Assembly (NCBI RefSeq): GCF_003590945.1
Contig: NZ_QYUK01000011.1
Location: 2,946,909 to 3,010,908, forward strand
Length of the DNA stretch: 64,000 bases
Origin: Oleomonas cavernae
Lineage (GTDB): Bacteria > Pseudomonadota > Alphaproteobacteria > Zavarziniales > Zavarziniaceae
Direction: 5' to 3'
Shown piece after piece: positions 9,921-19,883 of this stretch. Position 1 is the stretch's first letter; the number at the start of each line of letters is the position of its first letter. Below the pieces are notes generated by a model, which did not search any database, was not told where the DNA came from, and saw only the letters and a list, made by a program, of their open reading frames with translations. The translations under genes were made by a program, and so were the position numbers.

Positions 9921-11145
9921 TTACACGCCGAACAGCAGGCGCTGCGGGTCTTCGATCGCTTCCTTGACGCGGACCAGGAAGGTGACCGCCTCGCGGCCGT
10001 CGACGATGCGGTGATCGTAGGACAGGGCCAGATACATCATCGGGCGGATGACTACCTGCTTGTTGATCACCATCGGCCGGTCCTGGATCTTGTGCATGCC
10101 CAGGATGCCGGATTGGGGCGGGTTGATGATCGGGGTCGACATCAGCGAACCGAAGACACCGCCGTTGGAGATGGTGAAGGTGCCGCCCTGCAGATCCTCG
10201 ATCGCCAGCTTGCCGTCGCGGGCCTTCGTCCCCAGGCGCGCGATCTCCTTCTCGACGTCCTGGAAACCCAGGGCGTCGCAATCGCGCACCACCGGCACGA
10301 CCAGGCCCTGCGGCGAGGAAACCGCGACCGAGATGTCGTAGTAGTTCTTGTAGATGATGTCGTCGCCGTCGATCTCGGCATTGACCGCCGGGATCTCTTT
10401 CAGCGCCTGGACGCAGGCCTTCACGAAGAAGGACATGAAGCCCATCTTCACGCCGTGCTTCTTCTCGAACAGGTCCTTGTAGAGGGTGCGCGCTTCCATC
10501 AGCGCGGTCATGTCGACCTCGTTGAAGGTGGTCAGCATGGCGGCGGTGTTCTGCGCCGACTTCAGCCGTTCGGCGATGCGCTTGCGCAGGCGGGTCATCT
10601 TCACCCGTTCCTCGCGCGCGGCATTGGCGCGCGGGCCCGACGGGGCGGCCGGGCCGGGGCCGGGGCCGGCGCCGCCTGGGCGGCCAGCACGTCCCCTTGG
10701 TGATGCGGCCGTCGGGGCCGGTGGCCGGGATCGCGGCCGGGTTCAGGCCGGATTCGGAAATCAGCTTGCGCGCGGCGGGGCCGGGCTGGGCAGCGGTGGC
10801 GGCGACGGGCGCCGGTGCAGGCTGCGGGGCCGGGGCAGCGACCGGCGCGGGTGCCGGGGTCGGCGCGGGCGCGGCCGGCTTGGGCGCGGCCGGGGCGGCG
10901 GCGGTCGCCGTCTCGTCGAGCGCGCCCAGGATCTGGCCGATGGTCACCGTGTCGCCGGGCTTGGCGTCGATCCGGGTCAGCACGCCGGCGCTCGGCGCGT
11001 TCACCTCGACCGCCACCTTGTCGGTCTCGAGCTCCACCAGGGGCTCGTCGCGCTTCACCGCGTCACCGACATTACGGAACCACTTGCCGATGGTCGCCTC
11101 CGTGACGGACTCGCCGAGCGTCGGGACCTTCAGTTCGATTGTCAT
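9921..11145 (-). CDS. odhB: Dihydrolipoyllysine succinyltransferase (E2 of 2-oxoglutarate dehydrogenase), frameshifted in this sequence
   Basis: The protein has an N-terminal lipoyl domain (K43 in [10 protein letters not shown]), a long Ala/Pro linker, a peripheral subunit-binding domain ([19 protein letters not shown]) and a C-terminal acyltransferase domain with [13 protein letters not shown], which carries the catalytic His and Asp. It transfers the succinyl group to CoA. Two frames encode the parts. Adding one base at the run 10693-10696 (after GRITKG) and one in the run at 10651-10653 restores a 408-residue protein with linker [20 protein letters not shown]. Both are G/C runs, so undercalled homopolymers are likely. 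It is flanked by sucA upstream and, past a palindromic repeat, lpdA downstream. Confidence 0.93.
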
Positions 11146-11191
11146 TTTCTAGCCTCTTCGGCGTGACTGATTACTGATGTTCGGGATTGGA

Positions 11192-14122
11192 TCAAAGGGT
11201 AAGGGCGGTGCCGACCAGCTTCGCCTGCTCTTCGACGTGCTTGCGCAGGGAGCCGGTCGCGGGCGAGGCCGAACCGGCGCGGCCGGCATAGGTGGCGCGG
11301 CCGGGCTTGCTGCGCGCCTTGCCAATCACCCACTCCAGCCATTGCTCGACGAAGAACCAGGCGCCCATGTTGCGCGGCTCTTCCTGGCACCAGACCAGGT
11401 CGGCCTTGGGGAAGCGCTGCATCAGGTTGACCAGGGTCTTGGCCGGGAAGGGATAGAGCTGCTCGACACGAGCGATGTAGATGTTGGACAGGCCGCGCTT
11501 CTCGCGCTCGGCCAGCAGGTCGTAGTAGACCTTGCCCGAACACATCACCACACGCTCGATCTTGGCGTCGGCGACCAGGCGGAAATCGCCGACGATCTTG
11601 GGGAACTCGCCCTTCTCGTCGAAATCGTCGTCGAGGACGCGGTGGAACGAGGTATCGGGGCCCATCTCGGCCAGGCTGGAGACCGCCTTGGGATGACGCA
11701 GCAGCGACTTGGGCGTCATCAGGATCAGCGGCTTGCGGAACTTGCGATGGATCTGCCGGCGCAGGATGTGGAAGTAGTTGGCCGGCGTGGTGCAGTTCGC
11801 GACCTGGATATTGTCCTCGGCGCAGAGCTGGAGATAGCGCTCCAGCCGGGCCGACGAGTGTTCCGGCCCCTGCCCCTCGTAGCCGTGCGGCAGCAGGCAG
11901 ACCAGGCCCGACATGCGCAGCCACTTGGATTCGCCCGAGGTGATGAACTGGTCGAACACGACCTGGGCACCGTTGGCGAAGTCGCCGAACTGCGCCTCCC
12001 ACAGCACCAGGGCGTTGGGCTCGGCCATCGAGTAGCCGTACTCGAAACCCAGCACCGCGGCTTCCGACAGCATCGAGTCGTGGACTTCGAAGGCCGACGC
12101 CTCCTCGCCCAAGTTCTGCAACGGCAGGTAGCGGCCTTCGCTCGCCTGGTCGATCCAGACCGAATGGCGCTGCGAGAAGGTGCCGCGCCCGGAATCCTGG
12201 CCCGACAGGCGGACATGGATGCCTTCGAGCAGCAGCGAGCCGAAGGCCAGCGCCTCGGCCGTCGCCCAGTCGAAGCCCTCGCCCGTCTCGAACATCTTCT
12301 TCTTGGCGTCGAGCACGCGGCGCAGGGTGCGATGCGGGGTGAACTCCGCCGGCACCGTGGTCAGAACCTTGCCGATCTCCTTCAGGGTGCGCATCGACTC
12401 GTCGGTCTCGCCGCGGCGAACGTCGCCGCGCGCCACACCCAGGCCGGCCCAGCGGCCTTCGAACCAGTCCGCCTTGTTGGGCTTGTAACCCTTGGAGGCC
12501 TCGAGGTCGGCTTCCAGCTTGGCGTAGAAGGAGTTGTTCATGCCTTCCGCTTCTTCGGCGGGCACCAAGCCTTCCTCGGCCAGGCGGCGGGCATAGAGTT
12601 CGCGCACCGACGGGTGGGCCGCGATCCGCGAATACATCAGCGGCTGGGTGAACATCGGCTCGTCGGTCTCGTTGTGACCGAAGCGGCGATAGCAGAACAG
12701 GTCGATGACCACGTCCTTGTGGAACTGCTGGCGATACTCGGTCGCCACCTTGGCGACGTGGCAGACCGCTTCGGGATCGTCGCCGTTCACATGGAAGATC
12801 GGCGCCGCCACCATCTTCGCCATATCCGACGGATAGGGCGACGAGCGCGAGAAGTGCGGGCTGGTCGTGAAACCGATCTGGTTGTTCACGATGATGTGGA
12901 TGGTGCCGCCGGTGCGATAGCCGCGCAGGCCCGACAGGCCGAAGCATTCCGCGACTACGCCCTGGCCGGCAAAGGCCGCGTCGCCATGGAGCAGGATCGG
13001 CATGACCTTGGTGCGCTCGGTATCGCTCTTCTGCCACTGCTTGGCCCGCGCCTTGCCCAGCACCACCGGATCGACGATCTCGAGGTGGCTGGGGTTGGCG
13101 GCCAGCGACAGGTGGACCTTGTTGCCGTCGAATTCGCGGTCGGACGAGGTGCCCAGGTGATACTTGACGTCGCCCGAGCCCTGAACGTCGTCGGGATTGG
13201 CCGAGCCGCCCTGAAACTCGGAGAAGATCGCCACATAGGGCTTGCTCATGACATTGGCGAGCACGTTCAGGCGGCCGCGGTGGGCCATGCCCAGCAGGAT
13301 CTCGTCGCAGCCGAGATGGCCGGCGCGCTTGATGATGCCTTCCATGGCCGGGATCACGGCTTCGCCGCCGTCGAGGCCGAAGCGCTTGGTGCCGGTGAAT
13401 TTCTTGTTCAGGAAGTGCTCGAAGCCCTCGGCCTCGATCAGCTTGTTGAGGATCGCCTTCTTGCCTTCGACGGTGAAGGAGATTTCCTTCTCGCGGCCCT
13501 CGATGCGCTCCTGGATCCAGCGCTTCTCGTCAGGGTCGGAGATGTGCATGAACTCGACGCCGATGGTCGAGCAATAGGTCCGGCGCAGCACGACCAGGAT
13601 CTCGCGAACGGTCGCGGTCTCCATCCCCAGCACGTTGTCGATGAAGATCGGGCGGTCCATGTCGGCTTCGCCGAAGCCATAGCTCGCGGGGTCGAGTTCG
13701 GGATGGCGCTTGGGCGGCTCGAGGCCCAGCGGGTCGAGGTTGGCGATCAGGTGGCCGCGGATGCGGTAGGCCCGGATCATCATCAGGGCGCGAACCGAGT
13801 CCAGCGTCGCGGTGCGGACATCGGCGGGGCTGGCCCCCGCGGCCGGGGCCGCCGCCGGCGGCGCCTTGCCGTCGCCCTTGGGCGGGGCCTTGGCCGCGGC
13901 CGGCTTCTCGTCGTCGTCCAGGCCCTTGGGGGTCAGCGGCCAGTCGGCCCGCTTCCATGAGGGGCTCGTGTGACCGTTCAAGGCCTCGCCCAGGGTGCTG
14001 AAATAGCTGGCCCAGGAGGGGTCGACCGAAGCCGGGTCTTTCTGGAAACGGGTGAAGAGATCCTCGATGAAGGCACCATTGGCGCCGTTGAGGAACGAGT
14101 TGTGATCGAGCTGAGTCGTCAT
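11192..14122 (-). CDS. sucA: 2-oxoglutarate dehydrogenase E1 component
   Basis: The 976-residue thiamine-diphosphate enzyme is full length. The start chosen is the ATG at 14122 (MTTQLDHNSFLNGANGAFIE), the usual E1 N-terminus; an upstream in-frame ATG would add 34 uncharacteristic residues. Recognisable segments include MGMAHRGRLNVLANV, LLHGDAAFAGQGVVAE, NNQIGFTT, the TPP-binding GDDPEAVCHVAK, YRRFGHNETDEP and the C-terminal KADLVWCQEEPRNMGAW. E1 decarboxylates 2-oxoglutarate and succinylates the lipoyl arm of OdhB. It is followed 46 bases later by odhB and lies 292 bases from sucD, a gap holding a strong hairpin. Confidence 0.97.
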   Translation of the reverse strand: MTTQLDHNSFLNGANGAFIEDLFTRFQKDPASVDPSWASYFSTLGEALNGHTSPSWKRADWPLTPKGLDDDEKPAAAKAPPKGDGKAPPAAAPAAGASPADVRTATLDSVRALMMIRAYRIRGHLIANLDPLGLEPPKRHPELDPASYGFGEADMDRPIFIDNVLGMETATVREILVVLRRTYCSTIGVEFMHISDPDEKRWIQERIEGREKEISFTVEGKKAILNKLIEAEGFEHFLNKKFTGTKRFGLDGGEAVIPAMEGIIKRAGHLGCDEILLGMAHRGRLNVLANVMSKPYVAIFSEFQGGSANPDDVQGSGDVKYHLGTSSDREFDGNKVHLSLAANPSHLEIVDPVVLGKARAKQWQKSDTERTKVMPILLHGDAAFAGQGVVAECFGLSGLRGYRTGGTIHIIVNNQIGFTTSPHFSRSSPYPSDMAKMVAAPIFHVNGDDPEAVCHVAKVATEYRQQFHKDVVIDLFCYRRFGHNETDEPMFTQPLMYSRIAAHPSVRELYARRLAEEGLVPAEEAEGMNNSFYAKLEADLEASKGYKPNKADWFEGRWAGLGVARGDVRRGETDESMRTLKEIGKVLTTVPAEFTPHRTLRRVLDAKKKMFETGEGFDWATAEALAFGSLLLEGIHVRLSGQDSGRGTFSQRHSVWIDQASEGRYLPLQNLGEEASAFEVHDSMLSEAAVLGFEYGYSMAEPNALVLWEAQFGDFANGAQVVFDQFITSGESKWLRMSGLVCLLPHGYEGQGPEHSSARLERYLQLCAEDNIQVANCTTPANYFHILRRQIHRKFRKPLILMTPKSLLRHPKAVSSLAEMGPDTSFHRVLDDDFDEKGEFPKIVGDFRLVADAKIERVVMCSGKVYYDLLAEREKRGLSNIYIARVEQLYPFPAKTLVNLMQRFPKADLVWCQEEPRNMGAWFFVEQWLEWVIGKARSKPGRATYAGRAGSASPATGSLRKHVEEQAKLVGTALTL

Positions 14123-14385
14123 GTCCGTCAAGCCGCGGCCGATTGGGCCGCTCTCTTTCCTGGCAGCAAAGCCGTTGCCTGAACCGCCGATGGCAAGCCC
14201 ATCTGCCACCAGGTACTGAACCATCTAGGCCGCCGGCCCTACAGTTGGCGGTCTGCCCGCCTTAATCAACCGCGATCGGCGCTTTGTCGACTAAAGAAGC
14301 ACATTCCGCGCAACGCAACGCCAACATAGCCGGAAACTGCAAGAGAGCGGTTCCCGAAAGCCGGGAGCCGCCCCCTCGAAAACCT

Positions 14386-14409
14386 CATGCCGGCCCGGGG
14401 GCCGGCATG
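14386..14409 (-). terminator. Strong GC-rich hairpin in the sucD-sucA gap, terminator or attenuator-like
   Basis: Perfect 10-base arms CATGCCGGCC (14386-14395) and GGCCGGCATG (14400-14409) flank a four-base loop. On the minus strand the hairpin starts six bases after the sucD stop and is followed by GAGGTTTTCG, a short T-run. It probably separates or attenuates sucCD and sucA transcription, or protects the sucD 3' end. Confidence 0.5.
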
Positions 14410-14414
14410 TTCTC

Positions 14415-15292
14415 TCAAAGGCCCTTCAGCACCTGAAGCAGCGTGGTGCCCAGGGCCGCGGGCGAGTCGGCGACGGTGATGCCCGCCGATTTCAGCGCCT
14501 CGACCTTGAAGTCGGCCGTGTCGTTGCCGCCCGAGATGACCGCGCCGGCATGGCCCATGCGGCGGCCCGGGGGGCGGTACGGCCGGCGATGAAGCCGACC
14601 GTCGGCTTCTTCACCTTGGAGGCCTTCAGGAACTCGGCGCCCATCACTTCCGCGTCGCCGCCGATCTCGCCGATCATGATGATCGACTCGGTCTCGGGAT
14701 CGCCCAGGAACAGGTCCAGGCTGTCGACGAAGTTGGTGCCGTTGACCGGGTCGCCGCCGATGCCGATGCAGGTCGACTGGCCCAGGCCCGCCGCCGTGGT
14801 CTGCGCCACCGCCTCATAGGTCAGGGTGCCCGAACGGGACACGATGCCGACCTTGCCGCGCTGGTGGATGTGGCCCGGCATGATGCCGATCTTGCATTCG
14901 CCGGGCGTGATCACGCCGGGACAGTTGGGCCCGATCAGCCGGCTCTTCGAGCCCTGCAGGGCGCGCTTCACCTTGACCATGTCCAGCACCGGAATGCCTT
15001 CGGTGATGCAGACGATCAGCGGAATTTCCGCGTTGATCGCCTCAAGGATCGCGTCGGCCGCGAACGGCGGCGGGACATAGATCACGCTGGCGTTGGCGCC
15101 GGTACGCTCGACCGCGTCAGCGACCGTGTCGAAGATCGGCAGGCCGAGGTGGGTGCCGCCGCCCTTGCCCGGGGTGACGCCGCCGACCATCTTGGTGCCG
15201 TAGGCGATCGCCTGTTCGGAGTGGAAGGTGCCCTGGGCGCCGGTGAAGCCCTGGCAGATGACCTTCGTGTTTTTGTCGACAAGAACGGACAT
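14415..15292 (-). CDS. sucD: Succinyl-CoA synthetase alpha subunit, frameshifted in this sequence
   Basis: This is the ADP/GDP-forming ligase alpha subunit, which binds CoA and carries the phospho-histidine. The N-terminal part has [44 protein letters not shown] and [15 protein letters not shown]. After AGRTAP the frame breaks at the six-G run 14569-14574. One extra base gives [16 protein letters not shown] (with the catalytic His) and a normal C-terminus ending LLQVLKGL, 292 residues in all. The ATG overlaps the sucC stop by one base, so the subunits are translationally coupled. Confidence 0.94.
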
Positions 15293-16461
15293 CAGGCAGC
15301 TTCCTTCACGGCTTTCACGACCTTGGCGGCGGCATCGGCCAGATCGTCGCCCGAGGTGATGGGGAGACCCGACTCGGCCAGGATCTTCTTGCCGAGGTCG
15401 ACATTGGTACCGGCCAGGCGCACCACCAGGGGCACGCTGAGCGAGACTTCGCGCGCGGCCGCGATCACGCCTTCGGCGATGACGTCGCAGCGCATGATGC
15501 CGCCGAAGATGTTGACCAGGATGCCTTCGACATTGGGGTCGGACAGGATGATCTTGAACGCCTCGGTCACGCGCTCGCGGGTGGCGCCGCCGCCCACGTC
15601 GAGGAAGTTCGCCGGCTCGCCGCCGTAGAGCTTGATGATGTCCATGGTCGCCATGGCCAGGCCGGCACCATTGACCATGCAGCCGATGTTGCCGTCGAGC
15701 TTCACGTAGGAGAGCTCGTGCTTGGCCGCCTCGCGCTCCATCGGATCTTCTTCGTCGGGGTCGCGCAGTTCCTGGATGTCCTTGTGACGGAACAGGGCAT
15801 TGTCGTCGAAGTTCACCTTGGCATCGAGGGCGATCAGGTCGCCCGCTTCGGTGACGACCAGCGGGTTGATCTCGATCTGGCCGCTGTCGGTGTCGAGGAT
15901 CGCCTTGTAGAGCTGCTGGACCAGCTTGACGCAGGCGCCGACCTGCTTGTCCTGGAGGCCCAGGGCATAGGCGATGCGCCGGCCGTGGAAGGCCTGGACG
16001 CCGGCTGCCGGGTCGACGCCGACCGAGATGATCTTCTCGGGCGTCTCGTGGGCCACCGTTTCGATGTCCATGCCGCCTTCGGTCGAGGCGATGAAGGCGA
16101 TGCGGCCGCTCTTGCGGTCGAGCAGCGCGGCGAGATAGAGCTCGCGGGCGATCTTGGAGCCGTCTTCAATGTAGACGCGCTTCACTTCCTTGCCCGCCGG
16201 GCCGGTCTGGTGGGTGACCAGGATCATGCCCAGCATCTTGGCGGTGGCGGCCTTCACGTCCTCGATCGACTTGACGACCTTGACGCCGCCGGCCTTGCCG
16301 CGGCCGCCGGCATGGATCTGCGCCTTGACGACCCACACGGGGCCGGGCAGTTCCCTGGCGACTTTCTCGGCTTCATCGGGGGTATAGGCGACGCCGCCTT
16401 TAGGCACGGCGATACCGTATTTGGCCAGCAGGGCTTTGGCCTGATATTCATGGATGTTCAT
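15292..16461 (-). CDS. sucC: Succinyl-CoA synthetase beta subunit (ADP-forming)
   Basis: The 389-residue protein has the standard length. It starts [20 protein letters not shown], has an ATP-grasp domain ([40 protein letters not shown]) and the C-terminal ligase domain with [20 protein letters not shown] and [15 protein letters not shown]. It pairs with SucD to convert succinyl-CoA to succinate with nucleotide phosphorylation. It lies between mdh (114-base gap upstream) and sucD, whose start codon overlaps its stop. Confidence 0.97.
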   Translation of the reverse strand: MNIHEYQAKALLAKYGIAVPKGGVAYTPDEAEKVARELPGPVWVVKAQIHAGGRGKAGGVKVVKSIEDVKAATAKMLGMILVTHQTGPAGKEVKRVYIEDGSKIARELYLAALLDRKSGRIAFIASTEGGMDIETVAHETPEKIISVGVDPAAGVQAFHGRRIAYALGLQDKQVGACVKLVQQLYKAILDTDSGQIEINPLVVTEAGDLIALDAKVNFDDNALFRHKDIQELRDPDEEDPMEREAAKHELSYVKLDGNIGCMVNGAGLAMATMDIIKLYGGEPANFLDVGGGATRERVTEAFKIILSDPNVEGILVNIFGGIMRCDVIAEGVIAAAREVSLSVPLVVRLAGTNVDLGKKILAESGLPITSGDDLADAAAKVVKAVKEAA

Positions 16462-16575
16462 GGGGCATCCTGGGTTGGCTTCCGGGGAGGGCCGCTTGGC
16501 AGCGGATAGGGATGCGCGGCGCCGCCGTTATAGCACTCGTGTTGCACCGCGCAACCAGCATGGCCCTGGTGGACC

Positions 16576-17646
<1,071 letters not shown>

Positions 17647-17704
17647 TCAGCAAGGTTGGCGAAAGTCTAGGGGTTGCGCCAAAAAGTGAACGACACTTGC
17701 CATT

Positions 17705-17722
17705 CGTATCCAACTGGATACG
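17705..17722. promoter_or_regulatory. Perfect palindrome over the HigBA promoter
   Basis: Arms CGTATCC (17705-17711) and GGATACG (17716-17722) surround AACT. A possible -35 (TTGCCA, 17697-17702) and -10 (TACGAT at 17719 or GATAAT at 17722) straddle it, and the toxin start follows within a few bases. This is the expected arrangement for autorepression by a toxin-antitoxin complex. Confidence 0.6.
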
Positions 17723-17730
17723 ATAATGCC

Positions 17731-18042
17731 GTGTACACGATCGAGATGACGCCGACTTTCGCCGACTGGCTGGGTGACCTTCGCGATGCCAAGGCGAAGG
17801 CCCGCATCGTCGCGAGACTTGCCGCCGCGCGCCTTGGCAACCTGGGCGATGTCGAGCCCGTGGGCGGCGGTGTTTCTGAAATGCGTGTCCCCGTCGGACC
17901 GGGCTACCGGGTCTATTTTGCCCGAACCGGAAAGACCGTTCTTCTGTTGATCTGCGGCGGCAACAAAGCCTCGCAGGATAGGGATATCAAAAAGGCCGTT
18001 GAAATGCTCGGCATTTACAGGAAAGGCCCGACCAATGCCTGA
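17731..18042 (+). CDS. higB: Type II toxin, RelE/HigB-like addiction module killer protein
   Basis: Starting at GTG 17731 the product is 103 residues, the family's usual length. It has TPTFADWLGDLRDAKAKARI, ARLAAARLGNLGDVEPVGGGVSEMR and GPGYRVYFARTGKTVLLLICGG, diagnostic of the HigB/RelE-like killer family (PF05973), presumed ribosome-dependent mRNA endonucleases. The open frame extends upstream to 17674, but those residues cross the promoter palindrome and are not family-like. The next possible start is ATG 17746. The antitoxin start overlaps its end by eight bases, so the order is toxin first, as in higBA. Confidence 0.85.
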   Translation: MYTIEMTPTFADWLGDLRDAKAKARIVARLAAARLGNLGDVEPVGGGVSEMRVPVGPGYRVYFARTGKTVLLLICGGNKASQDRDIKKAVEMLGIYRKGPTNA

Positions 18043-18325
18043 CAGACCCATGGCTCTAATTCCGTTCGACCCAGCCCGATTTCTCGATAGCGAAGAAGTC
18101 ATCGCGGAATATCTGACTGCCGCATTGGAAGATCCCGATCCCGATGTTTTTATCGCCGCCTTGGGCGACGTCGCCAAGGCGCGCGGCATGACGCAAATCG
18201 CCCAGGCCGCGGGCCTGGGGCGTGAAAGCCTCTACAAGGCGCTAATGCCGGGCGCCAAACCGCGTTATGAGACCATCCGCAAACTGGTCGATGCCCTGGG
18301 ACTGAAACTCAGCGTTGCGTCGTGA
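18035..18325 (+). CDS. higA: HigA-type antitoxin (addiction module antidote protein)
   Basis: The 96-residue product has the conserved N-terminus of the COG3636 antidote family (PFDPARFLDSEEVIAEYLTAALED) followed by a helix-turn-helix: MTQIAQAAGLGRESLYKAL and PRYETIRKLVDALGLKLSV. It should neutralise the upstream toxin and bind the palindrome at 17705-17722. The ATG at 18035 lies inside the toxin's last codons. The convergent zapE gene ends 10 bases downstream. Confidence 0.87.
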   Translation: MPDRPMALIPFDPARFLDSEEVIAEYLTAALEDPDPDVFIAALGDVAKARGMTQIAQAAGLGRESLYKALMPGAKPRYETIRKLVDALGLKLSVAS

Positions 18326-18335
18326 TGACCCTGGG

Positions 18336-19472
18336 TCAAACCCCGTGCCCGCGCTTCAAATAGTCGTCGGACTGCATCTCGTTGAGGCGGCTCACCGTGC
18401 GCTTGAACTCGAAGGCACCGTCGCCGGTGGGATAGAGCGCCTCCGCCGGGGCGGCGGCCGAGCAGATCAGCTTGGCCTGGGCCTCGTAGAGGGCGTCGAT
18501 CAGGATGACGAAACGCTTGGCCTCGTTGCGGTTTTCCGGGCCGAGCAGGGGAATTTCGTCCAGTACCAGGGTATGGAACTGGCGGGCCAGGGCCAGGTAG
18601 TCGGCCGGTCCCAGGGCGGCGCGGCACAGGTCGGCGAAACTGGCCCGGGCGACGCCGTAGGCCGCGTGCGGGATGGTGACCTGGCGCCCCAGCACCTCCA
18701 AGGTGAAGTCCGGCGCCTCGGACCCCCGCGTCAGGTCGCCGAAGGCCTCGTCCAGGGCCTGCGTCGCCGTCGGCCCCAGGGGCGAGAAATAGACGGTGTG
18801 CCCGGCCAGCCGCTCCATCCGCCAGTCCCGCGCCCCGTCGAGATGGAGGACATCGAGGGTTTCCTCCAGGGTCTTGATGAAGGGCAGGAAGAGCTGGCGG
18901 TTGAGCCCGCCTTCATAGAGTTCGCGCGGTGCCCGGTTAGAGGTCGCCACGACCACCACATTCTCGGCCCACAGCGCCGTGAACAGCCGGCCCAGGATCA
19001 TGGCGTCGGCCACGTCGGTCACCTGGAATTCGTCGAAGCACAGCAGCCGCGCGCCCGCCGCGATGTCGCCGGCCACCACCGGGATCGGGTCGTCGCCGCC
19101 CCGCCTGGCCCGTTCTTCCTCGGACAATTGGCGATGGGCGAAGATGGCGGCGTGCACTTCCTGCATGAAGGCATGGAAATGGACCCGCCGCTTGGACTCG
19201 ACCGGGGCGCCGCGGAAGAACAGGTCCATCAGCATGGATTTGCCCCGCCCCACGCCACCGTAGATATAGAGGCCCTGCGGCGGCTCCTCGTGGCTGCGGA
19301 TGCGCCCGCTCAGCCAGCCGAACAGGCCGCGCGCCGCCCGCGCCGGCGGCGACCACAGGCCCAGGCGCTGATGCAGGATTTCGAGCTTTTCGATGGCGAG
19401 GCGCTGGGCCGGATCGGATAAGACCGCGCCCCTGGCGACCAGATCGGCATAGGCGTCGAGCGGACCGGTCAT
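18336..19472 (-). CDS. zapE: Cell division protein ZapE (AFG1-like ATPase)
   Basis: The 378-residue P-loop ATPase begins MTGPLDAYADLVARGAVLSDPAQ, has Walker A YGGVGRGKSMLMDLFF, Walker B-like LLCFDEFQVTDVADAMI, and the family segments VVVATSNRAPRELYEGGLNR and RFVILIDALYEAQAKL. ZapE interacts with FtsZ in E. coli; the mitochondrial homologue AFG1 acts in protein quality control. The ATG at 19472 was chosen over an in-frame start 16 codons upstream because family alignment starts here. In many alphaproteobacteria this gene lies near mdh/sucCD, as here. Confidence 0.92.
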   Translation of the reverse strand: MTGPLDAYADLVARGAVLSDPAQRLAIEKLEILHQRLGLWSPPARAARGLFGWLSGRIRSHEEPPQGLYIYGGVGRGKSMLMDLFFRGAPVESKRRVHFHAFMQEVHAAIFAHRQLSEEERARRGGDDPIPVVAGDIAAGARLLCFDEFQVTDVADAMILGRLFTALWAENVVVVATSNRAPRELYEGGLNRQLFLPFIKTLEETLDVLHLDGARDWRMERLAGHTVYFSPLGPTATQALDEAFGDLTRGSEAPDFTLEVLGRQVTIPHAAYGVARASFADLCRAALGPADYLALARQFHTLVLDEIPLLGPENRNEAKRFVILIDALYEAQAKLICSAAAPAEALYPTGDGAFEFKRTVSRLNEMQSDDYLKRGHGV

Positions 19473-19604
19473 GCCGTCATCCCGCGGTTCCCCGTGCCCG
19501 TCGCCATGCCCACCATCCAACCCTCACAAAGTGGAGATTGGATAGCCGGCTATGGCGCGTTGCACAAGAACGGCGGTACCGTCGGGATGACCCTTTGCGA
19601 TCAG

Positions 19605-19787
19605 TCAGTCGGCAGCAGCGGCGAGGACGGCTGTCACCTCGACAGCCACCACCTCGACAGGCACCACCTCGGCCACCGGCACGTCGGCCTTGGGCGCCGG
19701 GAAGGCGATGACATAAGCGCCGCCGTCGGTGGCGACGTATTGGAGTTGCATGGGCGGGGTCACGGTCTGGTCGGTTGGGTCGGACAT
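19605..19787 (-). CDS. Small hypothetical protein (60 residues)
   Basis: A well-placed GAGGAG ribosome-binding site precedes the ATG, which supports translation. The product begins MSDPTDQTVTPPMQLQYVAT, has a central segment GGAYVIAFPAPKADV and ends in a low-complexity Val/Glu/Ala tail (VAEVVPVEVVAVEVTAVLAA). The tail is encoded by imperfect short DNA repeats containing CACCTCG. It has no signal peptide and no recognised domain. It lies between zapE and the DUF502 gene on the same strand. Confidence 0.5.
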   Translation of the reverse strand: MSDPTDQTVTPPMQLQYVATDGGAYVIAFPAPKADVPVAEVVPVEVVAVEVTAVLAAAAD

Positions 19788-19883
19788 GGTAATCGTCTCC
19801 TCAACTTCACCCTCGGCCGGGACGCTACCAGCGTCCGGGTTCCGCGGCCACTCAAATTATTGCGCTGCGGCACCCCCAGCCGC

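Noticed and set aside
7617-10703. Plus-strand open frame of about 1000 codons
   Set aside because: It is antisense to lpdA and odhB, with His/Asp/Gly-rich composition typical of mirrored high-GC coding sequence.
11177-13960. Plus-strand open frame of over 900 codons
   Set aside because: It is antisense to sucA, which has all expected family motifs on the minus strand.
17647-18189. Minus-strand 180-codon frame over the toxin-antitoxin pair
   Set aside because: It is antisense to higBA, which has family motifs, overlap coupling and a promoter palindrome.
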